From contig NZ_JAKWBK010000002.1 of assembly GCF_022512515.1 (NCBI RefSeq), positions 248,001 to 312,000 of the forward strand: a DNA stretch of 64,000 nt, in the 5' to 3' direction. The notes beneath the pieces were generated by a model. It saw nothing but the letters and a program-made list of their open reading frames with translations, did no database searches and had not been told where the DNA came from. Made by a program: the position numbers and the translations under genes. This document shows positions 1 through 11,734 of the stretch, piece after piece (the first letter of the stretch is position 1; every line of letters starts with the position of its first letter). This DNA comes from Paraniabella hibiscisoli (GTDB taxonomy: Bacteria > Bacteroidota > Bacteroidia > Chitinophagales > Chitinophagaceae).

Positions 1-1337
1 GTCTTCGCCTGCTTTCACCGAAGCTTTCTTCCAATATATTTCACCGGTTGCCGCTGATCTGAAACTAGCTCCCGCATCGTCAAAACGCTCCTGTATACCG
101 AATACTTCGAGACCCGGAATGGACGGATCAAGGTCTGATACATGCAATGCATCTCCATGTCCCAATCCTGTTGAATATAGACCCTTACCATTATCATCGA
201 GACACATAGCACCAAAAACAATCTCGTCTTTACCGTCTCCATCTACATCTGCAACAGTAAGATTGTGATTTCCTTGTCCGGCATACTTTTTATTGCCCGG
301 TGCATCGCTGTCGAAGGTCCATTTTTTTCAAGCTTACCTTTTTTAAGATCCCAGGCAGTGATAACAGATCGGGTATAATAGCCTCTCGACATAATAAGAC
401 TGGGATGCTTTCCATCCAGGTAGGCAATGGCTGCAAGAAAACGATCCATACGGTTTCCATAACCATCTCCCCAGATGGCTTTTAAGTCTGCTGTAGTTGG
501 ATTCAATGTGGATGCACGTGGAGGAATGAAATCTGTGGTGTGTATCAATTCACCCGTCAAACCATTAAATACAGAGAGGTATTCAGGTCCCGCCAATATA
601 TAGCCTTTGTCATTTCGCCAGTCTTTAGTGGCATCTCCTATAACCCTGCCCTTAGCATCTTTAGAGCCGTCTGCTGTTTTCATGGCTATTTCCGCTTTCC
701 CGTCTCCATCCAGGTCGTACACCATAAACTGTGTATAGTGGGCGCCTTCTCTAATATTTTTCCCCAGGTTAATGGTCCATAACAACTGACCATTTAGTTT
801 ATAAGCCTGTATCAATGGTTCATCTGTAAATCCTGCATGGCTATTGTCATTACCCTTACCGGCAATATGAACAATGATCTCATACTCGCCATCCCCATCC
901 AGGTCTCCTACAGAGCCGTCATTTGCTGCATACCCGGGTGGGATCTGAAGCGGAATAGAAAGGTATGGTTGGGTGGCATTTTTTAAAACAAAGTGTTCTT
1001 CTGATTTTGATTCGGTATTATGTTGTACGGTTCTAACAATATAGGTGCGTTCTGAAACAGTATCCTTCCAGTCATCCAGGAAGGATGTAACTTTTGTAAG
1101 AGGCTGTTGATTGAGCTTTACCGGCGATCCTGAAGTTTTTCTATAAACATTAAACCCGATAGCGTCCGGATCTGATGCGAGCCAACGCCAGGAAACCAAA
1201 ACCTTTCCATTCCCATCAGGCACGGCAATAACACCCCGGTTCAGATTTTCCATTAATCGTTGAGACAGGGCTGTAAAGCCAATACTGCACAATAAAAATA
1301 TTAACGCTATATGTTTCACCAAAATAGTTTTACACAT
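1..1337 (-). CDS. Rhamnogalacturonan lyase, PL11 family (C-terminal end cut by window edge)
   Basis: Secreted lyase expected to cleave the rhamnogalacturonan I backbone. The chosen start gives a clear signal peptide ending in ALSQ about 26 residues in; the longer reading adds an unlikely N-terminal tail. A fibronectin-like domain (roughly residues 30-115) is followed by a beta-propeller with repeated calcium-binding loops of the type DLDGDGE, DLDGDGK and DVDGDGK, as in the PL11 family. The reading frame breaks near position 320 in a run of A on the coding strand; adding one A restores EKKWTFDSDAP and the next DGDG loop down to the window start. The C-terminus lies outside the window. It fits with the GH78 and PL1 genes further along. 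PL11 assignment is good; exact substrate preference is inferred. Confidence 0.85.
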
Positions 1338-1449
1338 GATCCGGAACGGCATGCTTTGCATTGCCGGAATGCAATCGACTTTATCCTTTAAAAATAGCAG
1401 ATGTAGTCATCGGAACTGTCATGCTGCATCCTGTATTTAAGGCATTAAA

Positions 1450-1475
1450 AAAGCCACCGCTTTTGCGATGGCTTT
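1450..1475 (-). terminator. Rho-independent terminator after the FKBP gene
   Basis: Stem AAAGCCA / TGGCTTT plus inner CGC / GCG around a TTTT loop, with one mismatch. Read on the minus strand it is followed by a run of six T, 25 bases beyond the FKBP stop codon. Confidence 0.7.
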
Positions 1476-1499
1476 AAAGTTTATTCCTTTTCTAAAGAA

Positions 1500-2535
1500 T
1501 TAATGATTATGTCCGTCGTTAGGACCATGTGCCTGTGGAGTTGGCATCTGCGGAGCAGCTGGTTCTTTGTCGCTTACTTCTACAATCTCAACATCAAAGT
1601 ACAATGGTTCGTATGGTTTGAAAACACCGCCATTACCTTCTTTACCATAAGCCAGGTAACCAGGAATTACGATGGTTCCTTTACCACCTTGTTTAAACTG
1701 TCTTAAACCATCTTCAAAACCTTTGATGAAAGGCTGTACACCTAATTGCACGGTGAATTGGTTCGCATCAAACGTACTGTCGTTGCTTACTTTTTTACCA
1801 TTATATTTAACAGTAACAAATTTACCGTCAGCAACCTGTGCACCAGCACCTGCCTGGTCAATCTTAACAAAAGTTCCAACCGGAGTTTGAGAAGCAGTCC
1901 ATTTTTTAGCAGCCAGGAAGTCCTGTACAGCTTTCACTTGTTTTGCTTTTTCACCAGATTTCTCTAAAGCAATTTCGTCAGCTTTTTGTTTTTCTTCCTG
2001 CTCTTTCATCATTTTTTTCATCATCTCTTCCTGCTCTTTTTCTGGCGGGGAGCGTCTTTTTCCATTTCTTTCTGATAGTCGGCCTGGGCTAAACTGTCAT
2101 TTTTAAATACTTCCAATACTTTAAAAGTCAAAAGAATTTTATCACCTTTTTTCATGAATGGAGGTAACTGAGCTTCCTGTGCTAATCCTTTTTAATTAAA
2201 GAATCTACATATAAAACGGTAACAAGGCTATCACCTTTTTTCAGTTTTTTGAAAAACTCGTCAGGACCATATGCATTAGGCATGGCAGCATCCTGGATTT
2301 TAACAAACGCAGGTAACTTTCCATAAGTATCTGTCAACACAGTGTCTTTAGCACCTTCAATTTTTTGGATGACATGCATTTTTAAAACATCTCCTACTTT
2401 AGAGCTGTCTTTGCTTCCTCCGTCGATGATTTTATACTTTACACCGCTAGCGCTGGTTTGGTAGTCAGCATTATTACAGGCAGCAAACCCTATTGTTGCA
2501 AAAGCCAATGCTCCTAAAATTTGTGAACGTTTCAT
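1500..2535 (-). CDS. Lipoprotein with two FKBP-type peptidyl-prolyl isomerase domains
   Basis: Peptidyl-prolyl cis-trans isomerase, predicted to be lipid-anchored in the envelope: the N-terminus is a lipoprotein signal peptide with the lipobox GFAACNN. The first half (about residues 30-145) is a degenerate FKBP-like domain; a charged coiled linker rich in Lys, Glu and Met follows; the C-terminal FKBP domain holds the usual VTVKYNGK, GVQPFIKGFEDGL and IPGYLAYG elements and ends in a His-rich tail. The frame is broken twice, near 2193 (A run) and 2047 (C run); one added base at each gives an uninterrupted protein of about 345 residues. The paired-FKBP lipoprotein is common in Bacteroidota as a folding factor. 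Catalytic activity of the first domain is doubtful. Confidence 0.85.
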
Positions 2536-2558
2536 TTGTTGTTATTGTTAATTATAAT

Positions 2559-3580
2559 TTACGATTTCTTTACGTCGGCAAGCAGCTGTTCGTTTTCCCG
2601 AATCACCTGTTTGAAGTATTCGACTGTTTGTGCTAAACCGTCTTTACTGTTTCCGCCAGACGCATTGTAATGGCCGCCTCCGTTAAAATATTTACGCGCA
2701 AATGTATTGCAATCGAAATGGCGTTTACTTCTAAAACTCCACTTGCGCTCCTCATCCCGGTCTATTACGAATCCTACTAATTCAATTCCTTTAACCGAAA
2801 GCGGGTAATTGACGAGGCCTTCTGTATCTCCTGTCTTGATTTCATATTTCAACAGATCCTGTTTGCTGATGGCAATCAGCGCTGTATTATATTCGTACAG
2901 GAATTCCATCCTGTTGCTCAGTACATGACCTATAAACCTCAGGCGATTCTCTAAAAAATTATCGAAAAGGCTGCTATGCACCAGTGAATGGTCAAAATCG
3001 GTCTCCATTAACCTGGCCACCATGCGGTGTACGGATGCGTGCGTTGAAGAGAACCTGAAAGATCCTGTATCTGTAACTACTCCGGCATACAGGCATTTGG
3101 CAATATTCGCATCAATCAGCTTATCATTGCCACTGGCTTCAATAAAATCGAATACCATTTCGCAGGTAGAGCTTTTGGTAATATCGCTGATACCGTAATT
3201 AAAACTGGCAGTGTCCGGCTGCTCATGATGATCAATCAACACTTTTACACAAGTAGCGCTGGCCAATAACGGAGCAAAATTCTTGGTACGATGAAATACA
3301 TTGAAATCCAGGCAAAAGAGATAGTCTGCCTTATTCAAAAGTTCAGCAGAACGATCATGATGCTTTTCATAATTCAAAACTCCGTCACAGCCGGGCATCC
3401 AGTTCAGCCAGCTCGCCCAGTTGGTGGGGAAATAACCGCAACTTCGTGACCCAGTCTCTTCAAAAAGCCGCATAAACCCAATGCAGAACCCATGGCATCG
3501 CCATCGGGTTTTTGATGCATAGTAATGACAACCCTGGCAGGTTGCTTTATCAACGGGAATATGTCATGTATAGGCTTCAT
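2559..3580 (-). CDS. DHH/DHHA1 phosphoesterase, NrnA-like (oligoribonuclease / pAp phosphatase)
   Basis: Predicted manganese-dependent phosphoesterase that degrades short oligoribonucleotides or pAp in the cytoplasm. Visible motifs: KPDGDAMGS near the N-terminus (metal-binding Asp pair), LIDHHEQPD (the DHH signature), and the DHHA1 motif GGGHYNASGG near the C-terminus. The start MKPIHDIFP is preferred to an upstream ATG because it matches the usual N-terminus. The frame breaks near 3425 in a run of C; one added C restores VAVISPTNWASWLNW, a segment well conserved in Bacteroidota homologues. It is divergent from ndk with a short shared promoter region. About 340 residues when repaired, normal for the family. 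Bifunctionality is family knowledge, not visible here. Confidence 0.85.
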
Positions 3581-3636
3581 ACAAAAGTGCCGCAAAAATA
3601 GGCAAATTAAGGTCATGAAGAAATATTAAGTTTCTT

Positions 3637-3644
3637 TACCTTTG
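3637..3644 (+). promoter_or_regulatory. Bacteroidota -7 box for ndk
   Basis: TACCTTTG matches the TAnnTTTG consensus exactly and lies 18 bases before the ndk ATG, implying a short leader. An alternative upstream TTG start for ndk would overlap this box, which argues for the ATG at 3663. No clear -33 TTG was found. Confidence 0.6.
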
Positions 3645-3662
3645 CGACCCAAAAATGAATAT

Positions 3663-4079
3663 ATGAGTAACCGTACATTTACGATGATCAAACCTGATGC
3701 TATGGAAAATGGCCATGCAGGAGCTATTTTAGATCGCATCACTAAAGAAGGATTTAAACTGGTGGCGCTGAAACTAACCCAACTTTCTGCTGAGAAAGCC
3801 GGTGAGTTTTATGCTATACATAAAGAAAGGCCTTTCTTCGGTGAATTAGTAGCATTTATGAGCCGCGGGCCGATTATTGCTGCAATTTTAGAGAAAGACA
3901 ATGCCGTAGCTGCTTTCCGTGACCTGATCGGAGCAACTAATCCTGCGAATGCAGCGGAAGGAACTATCCGTAAAACATTTGCTGAGTCCATCGAAGCAAA
4001 CGCTATTCACGGAAGTGACAGCGATGAAAACGCTAAAATTGAAGGAGATTTCTTTTTCAACTTTTTTGAAAGAGTTTAA
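3663..4079 (+). CDS. ndk: Nucleoside diphosphate kinase
   Basis: Transfers the gamma phosphate of ATP to nucleoside diphosphates through a phosphohistidine. The 138-residue protein opens with the typical RTFTMIKPDAM and carries the active-site signature NAIHGSDS, with the catalytic His, followed by the C-terminal EGDFFF. Length and motifs are those of an intact bacterial Ndk. The gene is monocistronic: it has its own -7 box and ends 21 bases before a strong palindromic terminator shared with the converging pckG. Confidence 0.97.
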   Translation: MSNRTFTMIKPDAMENGHAGAILDRITKEGFKLVALKLTQLSAEKAGEFYAIHKERPFFGELVAFMSRGPIIAAILEKDNAVAAFRDLIGATNPANAAEGTIRKTFAESIEANAIHGSDSDENAKIEGDFFFNFFERV

Positions 4080-4100
4080 TCGAACTGAATTTAAAAGATA

Positions 4101-4136
4101 AAAAGGAGCCCATGGTTTAAACCATGGGCTCCTTTT
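4101..4136. terminator. Perfect 36-bp palindrome acting as two-way terminator
   Basis: Two 18-base arms with no loop mismatch (outer AAAAGGAGCCC, centre GGTTTAAACC, mirrored), with A and T tails on both sides. It lies between the converging ndk and pckG, so it can stop both transcripts. Confidence 0.9.
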
Positions 4137-4155
4137 TTAATGCTGTTCAGTATTA

Positions 4156-6011
4156 TTATGATTGCGCTGTTTTCCTTTGCTTTTTATTCGATCTCCAGAG
4201 ATTAGACAATAAAAGTTCCCTTATAAAAGTCATTTCCTTAGGTAACCGGTCATATAATTTAAAGAATAGCTCGTCTTGCGAAGCAATCTCCTTAATCCAG
4301 AGATCCCTGTTGATGCTCATCACATTGTCAAAGTCATTTTCGGTGAAATCCTCCATGCCCCGCCAGTCGATATGTTCATACTTAGGCATCCATCCCAATG
4401 GCATTTCTACGCCCTTTGACTTACCCCGCGCTCTTTCCACTACCCATTTCAGCACCCGCATATTTTCTCCAAAGCCTGGCCACAAGAAAGAGCCGTCCTC
4501 TCCTTTTCTAAACCAATTCACAGAAAAGATGCGTGGAGGTTCCGGAATCTGCCTTCCAAAATTCAGCCAGTGCCCGAAATAATCGCCCATGTGATAACCG
4601 GAGAAGGGCAACATGGCAAAGGGATCCCTGCGTACCTCGCCGATATTTCCGAAAGCGGCGGCGGTCATTTCCGATCCCATGGTGGCAGCCATATAAACAC
4701 CAAAAGACCAGTTAAAAGACTGCATGATTAATGGAACAACGGCATTTCGGCGACCACCAAATATAAAGGCTGAAACAGGAACACCTTTCGGGTCATCAAA
4801 TTTTTCGTCAATAGAAGGACATTGAGCCGCAGGGGCCGTAAACCTTGCATTGGGATGTGCAGCCTTGGTTTCGCTGGCAGGTGTCCAGTCGTTGCCTTGC
4901 CAATCAATTGCATGCGGCGGAGGGGCGCCATCCATTCCTCCCACCATACATCGCCATCATCGGTAAGCGCCACATTCGTAAAAATGGTATTAGCGCTGAT
5001 GGTCTCCATTGCATTGGGATTGGTTTTAAAATTAGTGCCCGGCGCAACACCAAAAAATCCTGCTTCCGGGTTAATGGCATGTAATCTCCCCTGCTCATCT
5101 GGTTTGATCCAGGCAATATCATCACCAACAGTGGTCACTTTCCAGCCTTCTTCAGTAAAAGCAGCCGGCGGGATCATCATAGCAAAATTTGTTTTGCCAC
5201 AGGCAGAGGGAAATGCAGCGCAAACGTAATCCTTCTTCCCGTCAGGAGACTCTACACCCACAATCAGCATGTGTTCTGCCAGCCAGTTCTGTTCGCGGGC
5301 CAGCGTAGATGCTATGCGTAAGGCCAGGCATTTCTTGCCCAGCAAAGCATTACCACCATAGCCTGATCCATAGCTCCAGATTAGCCTTTCTTCCGGAAAG
5401 TGAACAATATATTTATCTTTCGGATCAGGAGAGCAGGGCCAGGGAACATCAGGTTGACCTTCGGCCAGTGGCATACCTACCGAATGCAAACAATACACAA
5501 ATTCCCGGTTGCCCATGGCCTCCAAAGCCCGGGTACCCATCCTGGTCATGAGGTTCATATTTACCACGACATAAGGAGAATCGGTGATCTGTACTCCAAA
5601 CTGGGATATCGGAGAGCCTATTGGTCCCATGCAAAAAGGAATGATATACATAGTACGTCCGCGCATACTGCCATCGAGCTTTGGTTCCAATATGGCTTTC
5701 ATTTCGCGTGGCGCCATCCAGTTGTTAGTGGGTCCGGCATCGCCTGGTGCGAGAGAACATATATAAGTGCGGTCTTCTACCCTTGCAACATCAGATGGGT
5801 GAGAGCGGGCCAGGAACGAATTGGGTCTCTTTTCAGGATTTAAGCGGACAAAAGTACCGCTTTCTACCATTTCATTACATAAGCGATCATACTCTTCGTC
5901 TGACCCATTACACCAGTAAACCTGCGACGGTTTACAGAGTTCGGCCATTTTACTAACCCATTTTTTTAGTTCAGCATTAGTTAGGTTTATCGGCGTGTTA
6001 ACATGCTTCAT
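4156..6011 (-). CDS. pckG: Phosphoenolpyruvate carboxykinase, GTP type
   Basis: Interconverts oxaloacetate plus GTP with phosphoenolpyruvate plus CO2 plus GDP, at the entry of gluconeogenesis. The protein of about 618 residues shows the family landmarks: MGPIGSP, the P-loop FPSACGKTNFAMM around residue 275-290, and GDDIAW. This FPSACGKTN loop marks the GTP class rather than the ATP class. The frame breaks near 4940; one added G changes WWEEWMAPL into WWEGMDGAPPP and continues into a full C-terminal half with MGDYFGHWL and RIFSVNWF. Both halves are highly conserved and the gene is essential for growth on acids, so a real inactivation is unlikely. A TACATTTG box lies just upstream. Confidence 0.93.
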
Positions 6012-6042
6012 ATAGCTTTCAAAATAAATTTAATGAAAGCTA

Positions 6043-6050
6043 CAAATGTA
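6043..6050 (-). promoter_or_regulatory. -7 box for pckG
   Basis: On the minus strand this reads TACATTTG, matching TAnnTTTG, 32 bases upstream of the pckG ATG. No convincing -33 element was identified. Confidence 0.5.
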
Positions 6051-6240
6051 TACGCTTGCCAGACATAGGGTTGCGAACCGGCTTAAAGACTATTAAATGA
6101 AAAAATGATCCTATTAAAAAATATGCAATGAAAACCATTTATACAGACAAAATAGTTGTCTAGTAGTTGAAATTCTTGCCTATTTTGAATATTTTCCAAA
6201 AAATAGAAAAATCGATACAGCAATTCAACCGTAAGTAGAG

Positions 6241-7020
6241 CTACAGATCCATAAAGAATTGTACCCAGGCAGAAGTGAGGTTAAAATCTTTAAGCATTTT
6301 GGAAGTAACCACATTAAATTCTTTATTGTTGGTAAGAATATTCTTACCCTGAACCGGCAATTTCCATTTGTCTGGTGCAGTATCGAATCCCGTAATGCTG
6401 GTAGCAAAAATAGTGATATGCTGATGTGGGATCGCCAGACCTAAGATCATACCCGGCAGGCCATTAAAAGACTCAGGTCCACCCCTGGTTATTATTTCAT
6501 CCGTATAAAAAGCCACCACATAAATGGAGTCGAAAAATAACGCATTGGCCCTGTGACATTGATATCCCGCAATTTCCCTGGTCTCATCCACTAACTTCCA
6601 TTTGATATTTTTCAAAGAATCTTTTACAAAAAATGATTTTTCAAAAGCCTGTTTTACTGTTGTTACTTCTGCAGATTCGAAATTGCTATACACCTGGTTT
6701 TTATAGGCTACAGGAATTGCAAAAGTTTTCGAAAAGTCTATATCCGGGTTTACCGGTTGGTATAAACTATGTCCCTTATCGAAAAATAGATCAAAGCTAT
6801 CCTTCCAGAACTGTGGCGCTGTACTTCGGTATTGCTGCATAAAAGTAGGTATCTGGTCTGCCGGTACCTGTTTGGTCTCGCCGAGGAAAATATTCATAGC
6901 AGCAAAAGTATTTACACTACGCTCATACCGTATCTTACCGCTATTGATAAATGCAGCGTACTGTGCATGTACCAGGAGTGAAGAAAATGAAAGAAGAATA
7001 TAAAAAGCAATTTTTTTCAT
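6241..7020 (-). CDS. GLPGLI family secreted protein
   Basis: Conserved Bacteroidota protein of 259 residues of unknown function, named for its motif; here it reads NGLPGMILGL at about residues 185-195. The N-terminus is a signal peptide (KKIAFYILLSFSSLLVHAQ). The protein is predicted periplasmic or surface-associated. It follows the outer-membrane beta-barrel gene by 47 bases on the same strand, the classic pairing for this family, so the two probably form an operon and work together. Function is not known; involvement in export or binding of a ligand of the barrel partner is an inference. Confidence 0.9.
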   Translation of the reverse strand: MKKIAFYILLSFSSLLVHAQYAAFINSGKIRYERSVNTFAAMNIFLGETKQVPADQIPTFMQQYRSTAPQFWKDSFDLFFDKGHSLYQPVNPDIDFSKTFAIPVAYKNQVYSNFESAEVTTVKQAFEKSFFVKDSLKNIKWKLVDETREIAGYQCHRANALFFDSIYVVAFYTDEIITRGGPESFNGLPGMILGLAIPHQHITIFATSITGFDTAPDKWKLPVQGKNILTNNKEFNVVTSKMLKDFNLTSAWVQFFMDL

Positions 7021-7067
7021 GACATTTGAATTTAATAATGAACCTTTTAATGAAAATCCGGCAATAA

Positions 7068-9798
7068 TTATTGTTTAAGGTTATTAAACTTTGTAAAGCT
7101 CCAGGTAGCTCCAATCATAAAGAAGCGGCGTATAGTGGTGTAACGGTTTTCGGAGAAGAAGGTATTTGTAGCCGTTCTCTCGTAACCATTGTTCTGGTTC
7201 AGAATATCATTGCAGGACAGCTTCACGGTAAGCTGGTCGTTCTTTAAGAAATTCCTGCCGATCCACGCATTCCATATTGTACGGTTAAAGTCGTTGGCAA
7301 ATGCCTGTGTTTTTTCCTGCCAGAGATAAACGGCATCAGTATGCAATTGAAACTTCTTCAGGAAATACACGTCCACCGATGGGTTAACTGTAGTAAAAAG
7401 ATAATTATTCTTTATATCGGGCTGTAAAGATGATTTGTTTACCGTATACCCAACCTGGCCGAGCAGGTACACCGTGTAGCTTTTGAATTTTGTCTTATGC
7501 ATTTCGACTGCAAAAGCAGAAGTATTGTAATTAAGTTTATTGATCTCGTTGTTAATAGGACTGTAAGAAGTTCCGCCGCTAAAATTAAGCCCCACACCTG
7601 TTTGTATATCCACGCCTTTAATTTTCTTGGAATAGTAGGTGTTTAAGTAATAACTATTGTTGTTATAACCATCCATATTTACAAACCGGTAGGTATAAGC
7701 GCCGGAAGGACTCACCAAAATAGATTGTGTAATAGGGTTAGAGGTAAGTGTGTAATTGAAGTTGGCTCCATAATACACATTCGTTACAATTTTGCTGGCG
7801 TAAAAATAACCGTTGACACTGTTATTGAAGCTATTGTCCAGGTCTGTATTGGTTACATAAGTAACTAACTGCGAATTATTATATCTGAATGGCATCAGCT
7901 GGTTGCGTGTGGGATTTACAGAAGAGCCGTTATAGCTTATATTAATGGCTTTGTAATTACTGAACTTGTAATTAAAGCTCGCGCTTGGGTACCAATTGGT
8001 GAAGGAACGGTTTAACTGTTGCAGGGTATAATCATCCCCTATGTCCATGTTCACCAGCTTTATGTTATTACCTATTTTAACTGTCATCTTCTTTAACGCA
8101 TAGTTCAATGCTGCGCCAGCCTGGTTACCCCATACGCTTGCACTCATTTTAGTACTGAATGCCGTATCAATTACATTGCCCAACGGATTATCTGCCAGAT
8201 TAAAAGATCGTTTATCGTCCTGGTTCTTATCATTATTTAATGTATAGTTCAGGATCAGTGATAATTTAGAGGTCAGCGGTTCGGTGTAATTCACATTCAT
8301 ACTTAATGTACGCCAGTCATCGTTCATACGTCTTCTCAAATGCAGCAGGGCAGAACTATCGGGATTATTATTGATGTCGAAGAAATTACTATTGGAACGA
8401 CTCTCCCTTTTGAAGCATCATTAGAGAAATTATTTCTTGAATAAATAGAAATGGTCCTTCCGTATTTTTTCAGCTTTTTCTCCCAGGACAGGTTCACATT
8501 AAATGTATTGATATCATAGTCGCTAAAACCGGAGCGGTATTATCATACAAACGGGTGCTATCTCCCCTGAGATTATTGGTACGGCTTTTACTGGAATTTT
8601 TACTGTTGCTTACATTACCATCCGCAAAAACAGTAAAAGTGGAAGTTGTATCTGATTTTAGAATGTACTTAGCATTGGCTTTATGACTAACACTCGAATT
8701 ATTGAAGTTGCTGTTAGCATTGCTCAGGATTAATCCGTAGGAAGATTATTCTGCGAATTAGTTACTTCCTCTCCTTCTACATCCAGGAGATTCAATTTGT
8801 AATTACCGTTGATGGATTCTTTATCGGTATTCCATTTTTTATCATAGTGTATACCTCCCGATATCGCTTTAGGTAAGCCCTTTCCCGAATAATTTTCACC
8901 TCCCTGGTCATCATCCCCGATCTTTTCCTTATCTGCAGAACCTAGCCCAGTTCTGCCGATATTGCTCACCGTTCCGTAAGCTGACATACGCCTTTTACCC
9001 TTGAAAAGATTGGCCACTCCCTGGGCATTGTAGCGGCCATTGGTACCCGCACCAGCTTCTGCTTTGCCAAAAAGGCCGTGATTTTTATCTTCCTTAATTT
9101 TAAGATTGATGGTTTTATCTCTAACACCATCCTCTATACCCGTAAAAGCCGCAGCATCCGATTTCTTATCAAACACCTGTACCTTATCGATCATATCAGC
9201 GCGCAGGTTCCTGGTTACCAATGTGGGATCATCACTAAAAAACTCCTCGCCATCTACCAGCACTTTTTTACTTTTTGTCCCTGCGCCGTAATATTGCCAA
9301 ACTGATCAATCTGCAAACCCGGCAGTTCTCTCAGCAGATCTTCCACTGATGCATTGGGCTGAACCCTGAAGCTATCTGCCAGATATTCTGTTGTATCGCC
9401 TTTTATTTTGATGGCGGCCGCCTTCGAAGAAACGATTACCTGTTCCAACAGCTTTTCTTTAGGGATCAGGCTTACATTCTCCATCGTCAACACTCCTTTA
9501 GCACTCTTTTTCATATCCACCCTGTGAGAGTAGTCCACGTAGCGCGGATAGGTGAAGAACAAAACATATTGCGCCGTATCCGACAGGTTTTTAAAGGTAA
9601 ATTTGCCATCCTTCTCCACACGGGTATCTTTCAGGATAAAAGAATCTTTTCCATTCAGCAATACCACACTTGCATTGTGCAGGTTAATACCCGAGCTGGT
9701 ATCCTTAACCGTACCGGTAATAGTACCATTTTGGGCAAAAACAGACAGGCCAGCGCTTAAAAAAGCACGAAACTTAGAATAATGTATTTATATAGCAT
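7068..9798 (-). CDS. Outer-membrane beta-barrel (TonB-receptor-like) protein with N-terminal regulatory domain
   Basis: Large outer-membrane protein of about 910 residues. Adding one T in the T run near 9757 recovers a signal peptide starting at 9798 (MLYKYIILSFVLFLSAG, ending in VFAQ). Next come a CarboxypepD_reg-like domain (GTITGTVKDTSSGINLHNASV), a plug-like domain (SVEDLLRELPGLQIDQFGNI, LVDGEEFFSDDP) and a long C-terminal barrel of the outer_membrane-beta-barrel type ending in ATWSFTKFNNL. Further frame breaks lie near 9260 and between 8340 and 8740, where several indels occur; I could not reconstruct every residue there. Immediately followed by the GLPGLI gene, its usual partner. The transported or bound ligand is unknown. 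Confidence 0.8.
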
Positions 9799-10125
9799 CA
9801 GGTAGGATATATTTTTTCGACAATACAGTTAATTTTTAACGCGCAAAATTAAATAATATCAGGAAGGCTTTCACCATCTGGTGAAATTTCTGTCACCTTA
9901 TACAACCATTCATCAATATTTGATGGTAATTGCACTTTCCCTGATGTACATCGTTTAAGTGAAGTAAAAAGTTACAAATACAGCAAAATTCAATCGTTTG
10001 CACTTGTTTGCAGCATAAAAAGCAAAGGGTTTCCCATTACATTTGTTTTTTCTGTTCGCTTTTACAGCTGCCTCAGGCGACGATTCGGAGCGATACAACC
10101 TTATTTAATTGTAAAATGCCCTGCT
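9799..10125. other. Divergent intergenic region between barrel protein and sulfatase
   Basis: AT-rich, 327 bases, no open frame of note. It must hold the promoters of both divergent genes, but I see no perfect TAnnTTTG box in it and no convincing hairpin. Confidence 0.4.
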
Positions 10126-11674
10126 ATGTGTAAATTAAACATGCGCGTCCTTACGCTGTTGATGGTCCTGGTAATCTCTCAATATTCGTATAGCCAAAAC
10201 CCGGCGAAACCACAAAATGTTATCCTTATTATTGCCGATGATATTGGTTACGGCGATTTGAGTTGTTATGGAGCTACAGCAATCCGTACACCCCATGTTG
10301 ACCAGGTGGCCAAAAGAGGATTACTTTTTCGGATGCACATACAACGGCTTCCACCTGTACTCCTTCCCGCTATTCGCTTTTTACGGGTGAATATAACTGG
10401 CGTAAAAAAGGAACAGGAATAGCAACGGGCGATGCGGGGATGGTGATAAGACCAGAACAGTTCACCATGGCCGACATGTTCCGCCAAGCTAACTATACTA
10501 CCGGCGCTATTGGCAAATGGCATCTCGGCCTGGGAGACAGGCAAGGTGACCAGGATTGGAACGGGTTTATTACACCGGGACCTGCAGATATCGGATTTGA
10601 CTATTCCTTTTTGATGGCTGCGACCGGCGATCGCGTGCCCTGTGTTTGGGTAGAAAATCAAAGAGTGGCGAATTATGACCCTTCTGCACCTATTGCTGTA
10701 AGCTACAAAACGCCCTTCCCCGGCGAGCCACTGGGTAAAGACCATCCCGAATTGCTTACGAAGCTAAAGCCCTCTCTTAATCATGGACATAATCAGGCGA
10801 TTGTAAACGGTATCTCCCGTATCGGGTATATGAAAGGCGGCGGCAAGGCATTGTGGCAGGATGAATTTATTGCAGATACAATTGCTTCGCGGGCAACCAG
10901 CTTTATTAAAAAACATACACAGCAACCATTCTTTCTGTATGTGGGCACTAATGACATTCATGTGCCCCGGTATCCGCATCCAAGATTTGCCGGTAAAAGC
11001 GGCATGGGGTTTCGTGGCGATGCTATTCTTCAGTTTGACTGGACCGTTGGCGAAATTGTAAAAGCTTTGAAAGATGCCGGCTTGTTCGACAATACCCTCA
11101 TCGTTATCAGCAGCGATAACGGGCCCGTAGTAGACGACGGCTACCAGGATGAGGCTGAAGCATTATTGGGAAAGCATCAGCCCTGGGGATCATTGCATAC
11201 CCGGAGTGGCAAGTACAGCAATTTTGAAGCGGGCACCAGGGTTCCGTTTATAGTAAGCTGGCCCTCACATGTTAAAAGCGGCCGATCCAATGCACTATTT
11301 ACGCAGGTAGACCTTTTAGCCTCTTTTGCAGCACTGGTGGGCCAGAAGCCATTGCCTAAACAGGTCACCGACAGCCAGGATCAATTAATGACCTTGTTAG
11401 GCAATAATAAGAAAGGCCGGCAATATATTATTGAGTCATCAACATCTCTGGCTATTTCGGACGGTGAATGGAAATATATTGCACCCAATCAATCACCGGC
11501 TTTTTATGAATTAACAAAAACCCGATCGGGTAATGCGCCGGAGGATCAATTATATCACCTGAAAAAGATCTTGCAGAAACCAGGAACCTGGCTAAAGATC
11601 AGCCTGCAAAAGTTGCAGCATTTAAAGCCCTGCTGCAACAGGAAAAAGAAAAGGGATATATGAAAGATCGGTAG
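10126..11674 (+). CDS. Secreted sulfatase, formylglycine type
   Basis: Hydrolyses sulfate esters in the periplasm, probably from a sulfated glycan. A signal peptide (ending SQYSYSQ) precedes the sulfatase fold: IIADDIGYGDLSCYG (metal-binding Asp pair) near residue 35, and, after adding one T near 10329, the maturation motif CTPSR with Cys as the formylglycine precursor. Further on are IGKWHLG, FFLYVGTNDIHVPRYPHPRF and VISSDNGP. A second missing A near 11565 changes the C-terminus: the repaired reading ends in GYMKDR at 11674 rather than at 11663. About 515 residues in all. Cys-type sulfatases need an activating enzyme, not seen in this window. The substrate is unknown; a sulfated pectin-like or algal glycan is only a guess. 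Confidence 0.88.
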
Positions 11675-11734
11675 AACCAGAAAATTGAGCAGTTGCTGTG
11701 CAATCTATAATGTGTAGGCCTATCTTTACCGGCT

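Noticed and set aside
15..242. Minus-strand open frame of 75 codons at the window start
   Set aside because: It is out of frame with the PL11 protein; the true frame continues with DVDGDGKDEI once one base is added near 320.
4101..4136. Regulator-binding palindrome
   Set aside because: Position between converging genes plus A/T tails fits a two-way terminator better than an operator.
4822..5229. Plus-strand open frame of 135 codons
   Set aside because: Antisense shadow of the conserved pckG P-loop region.
5400..5843. Plus-strand open frame of 147 codons
   Set aside because: Lies antisense inside pckG, with no protein-like motif.
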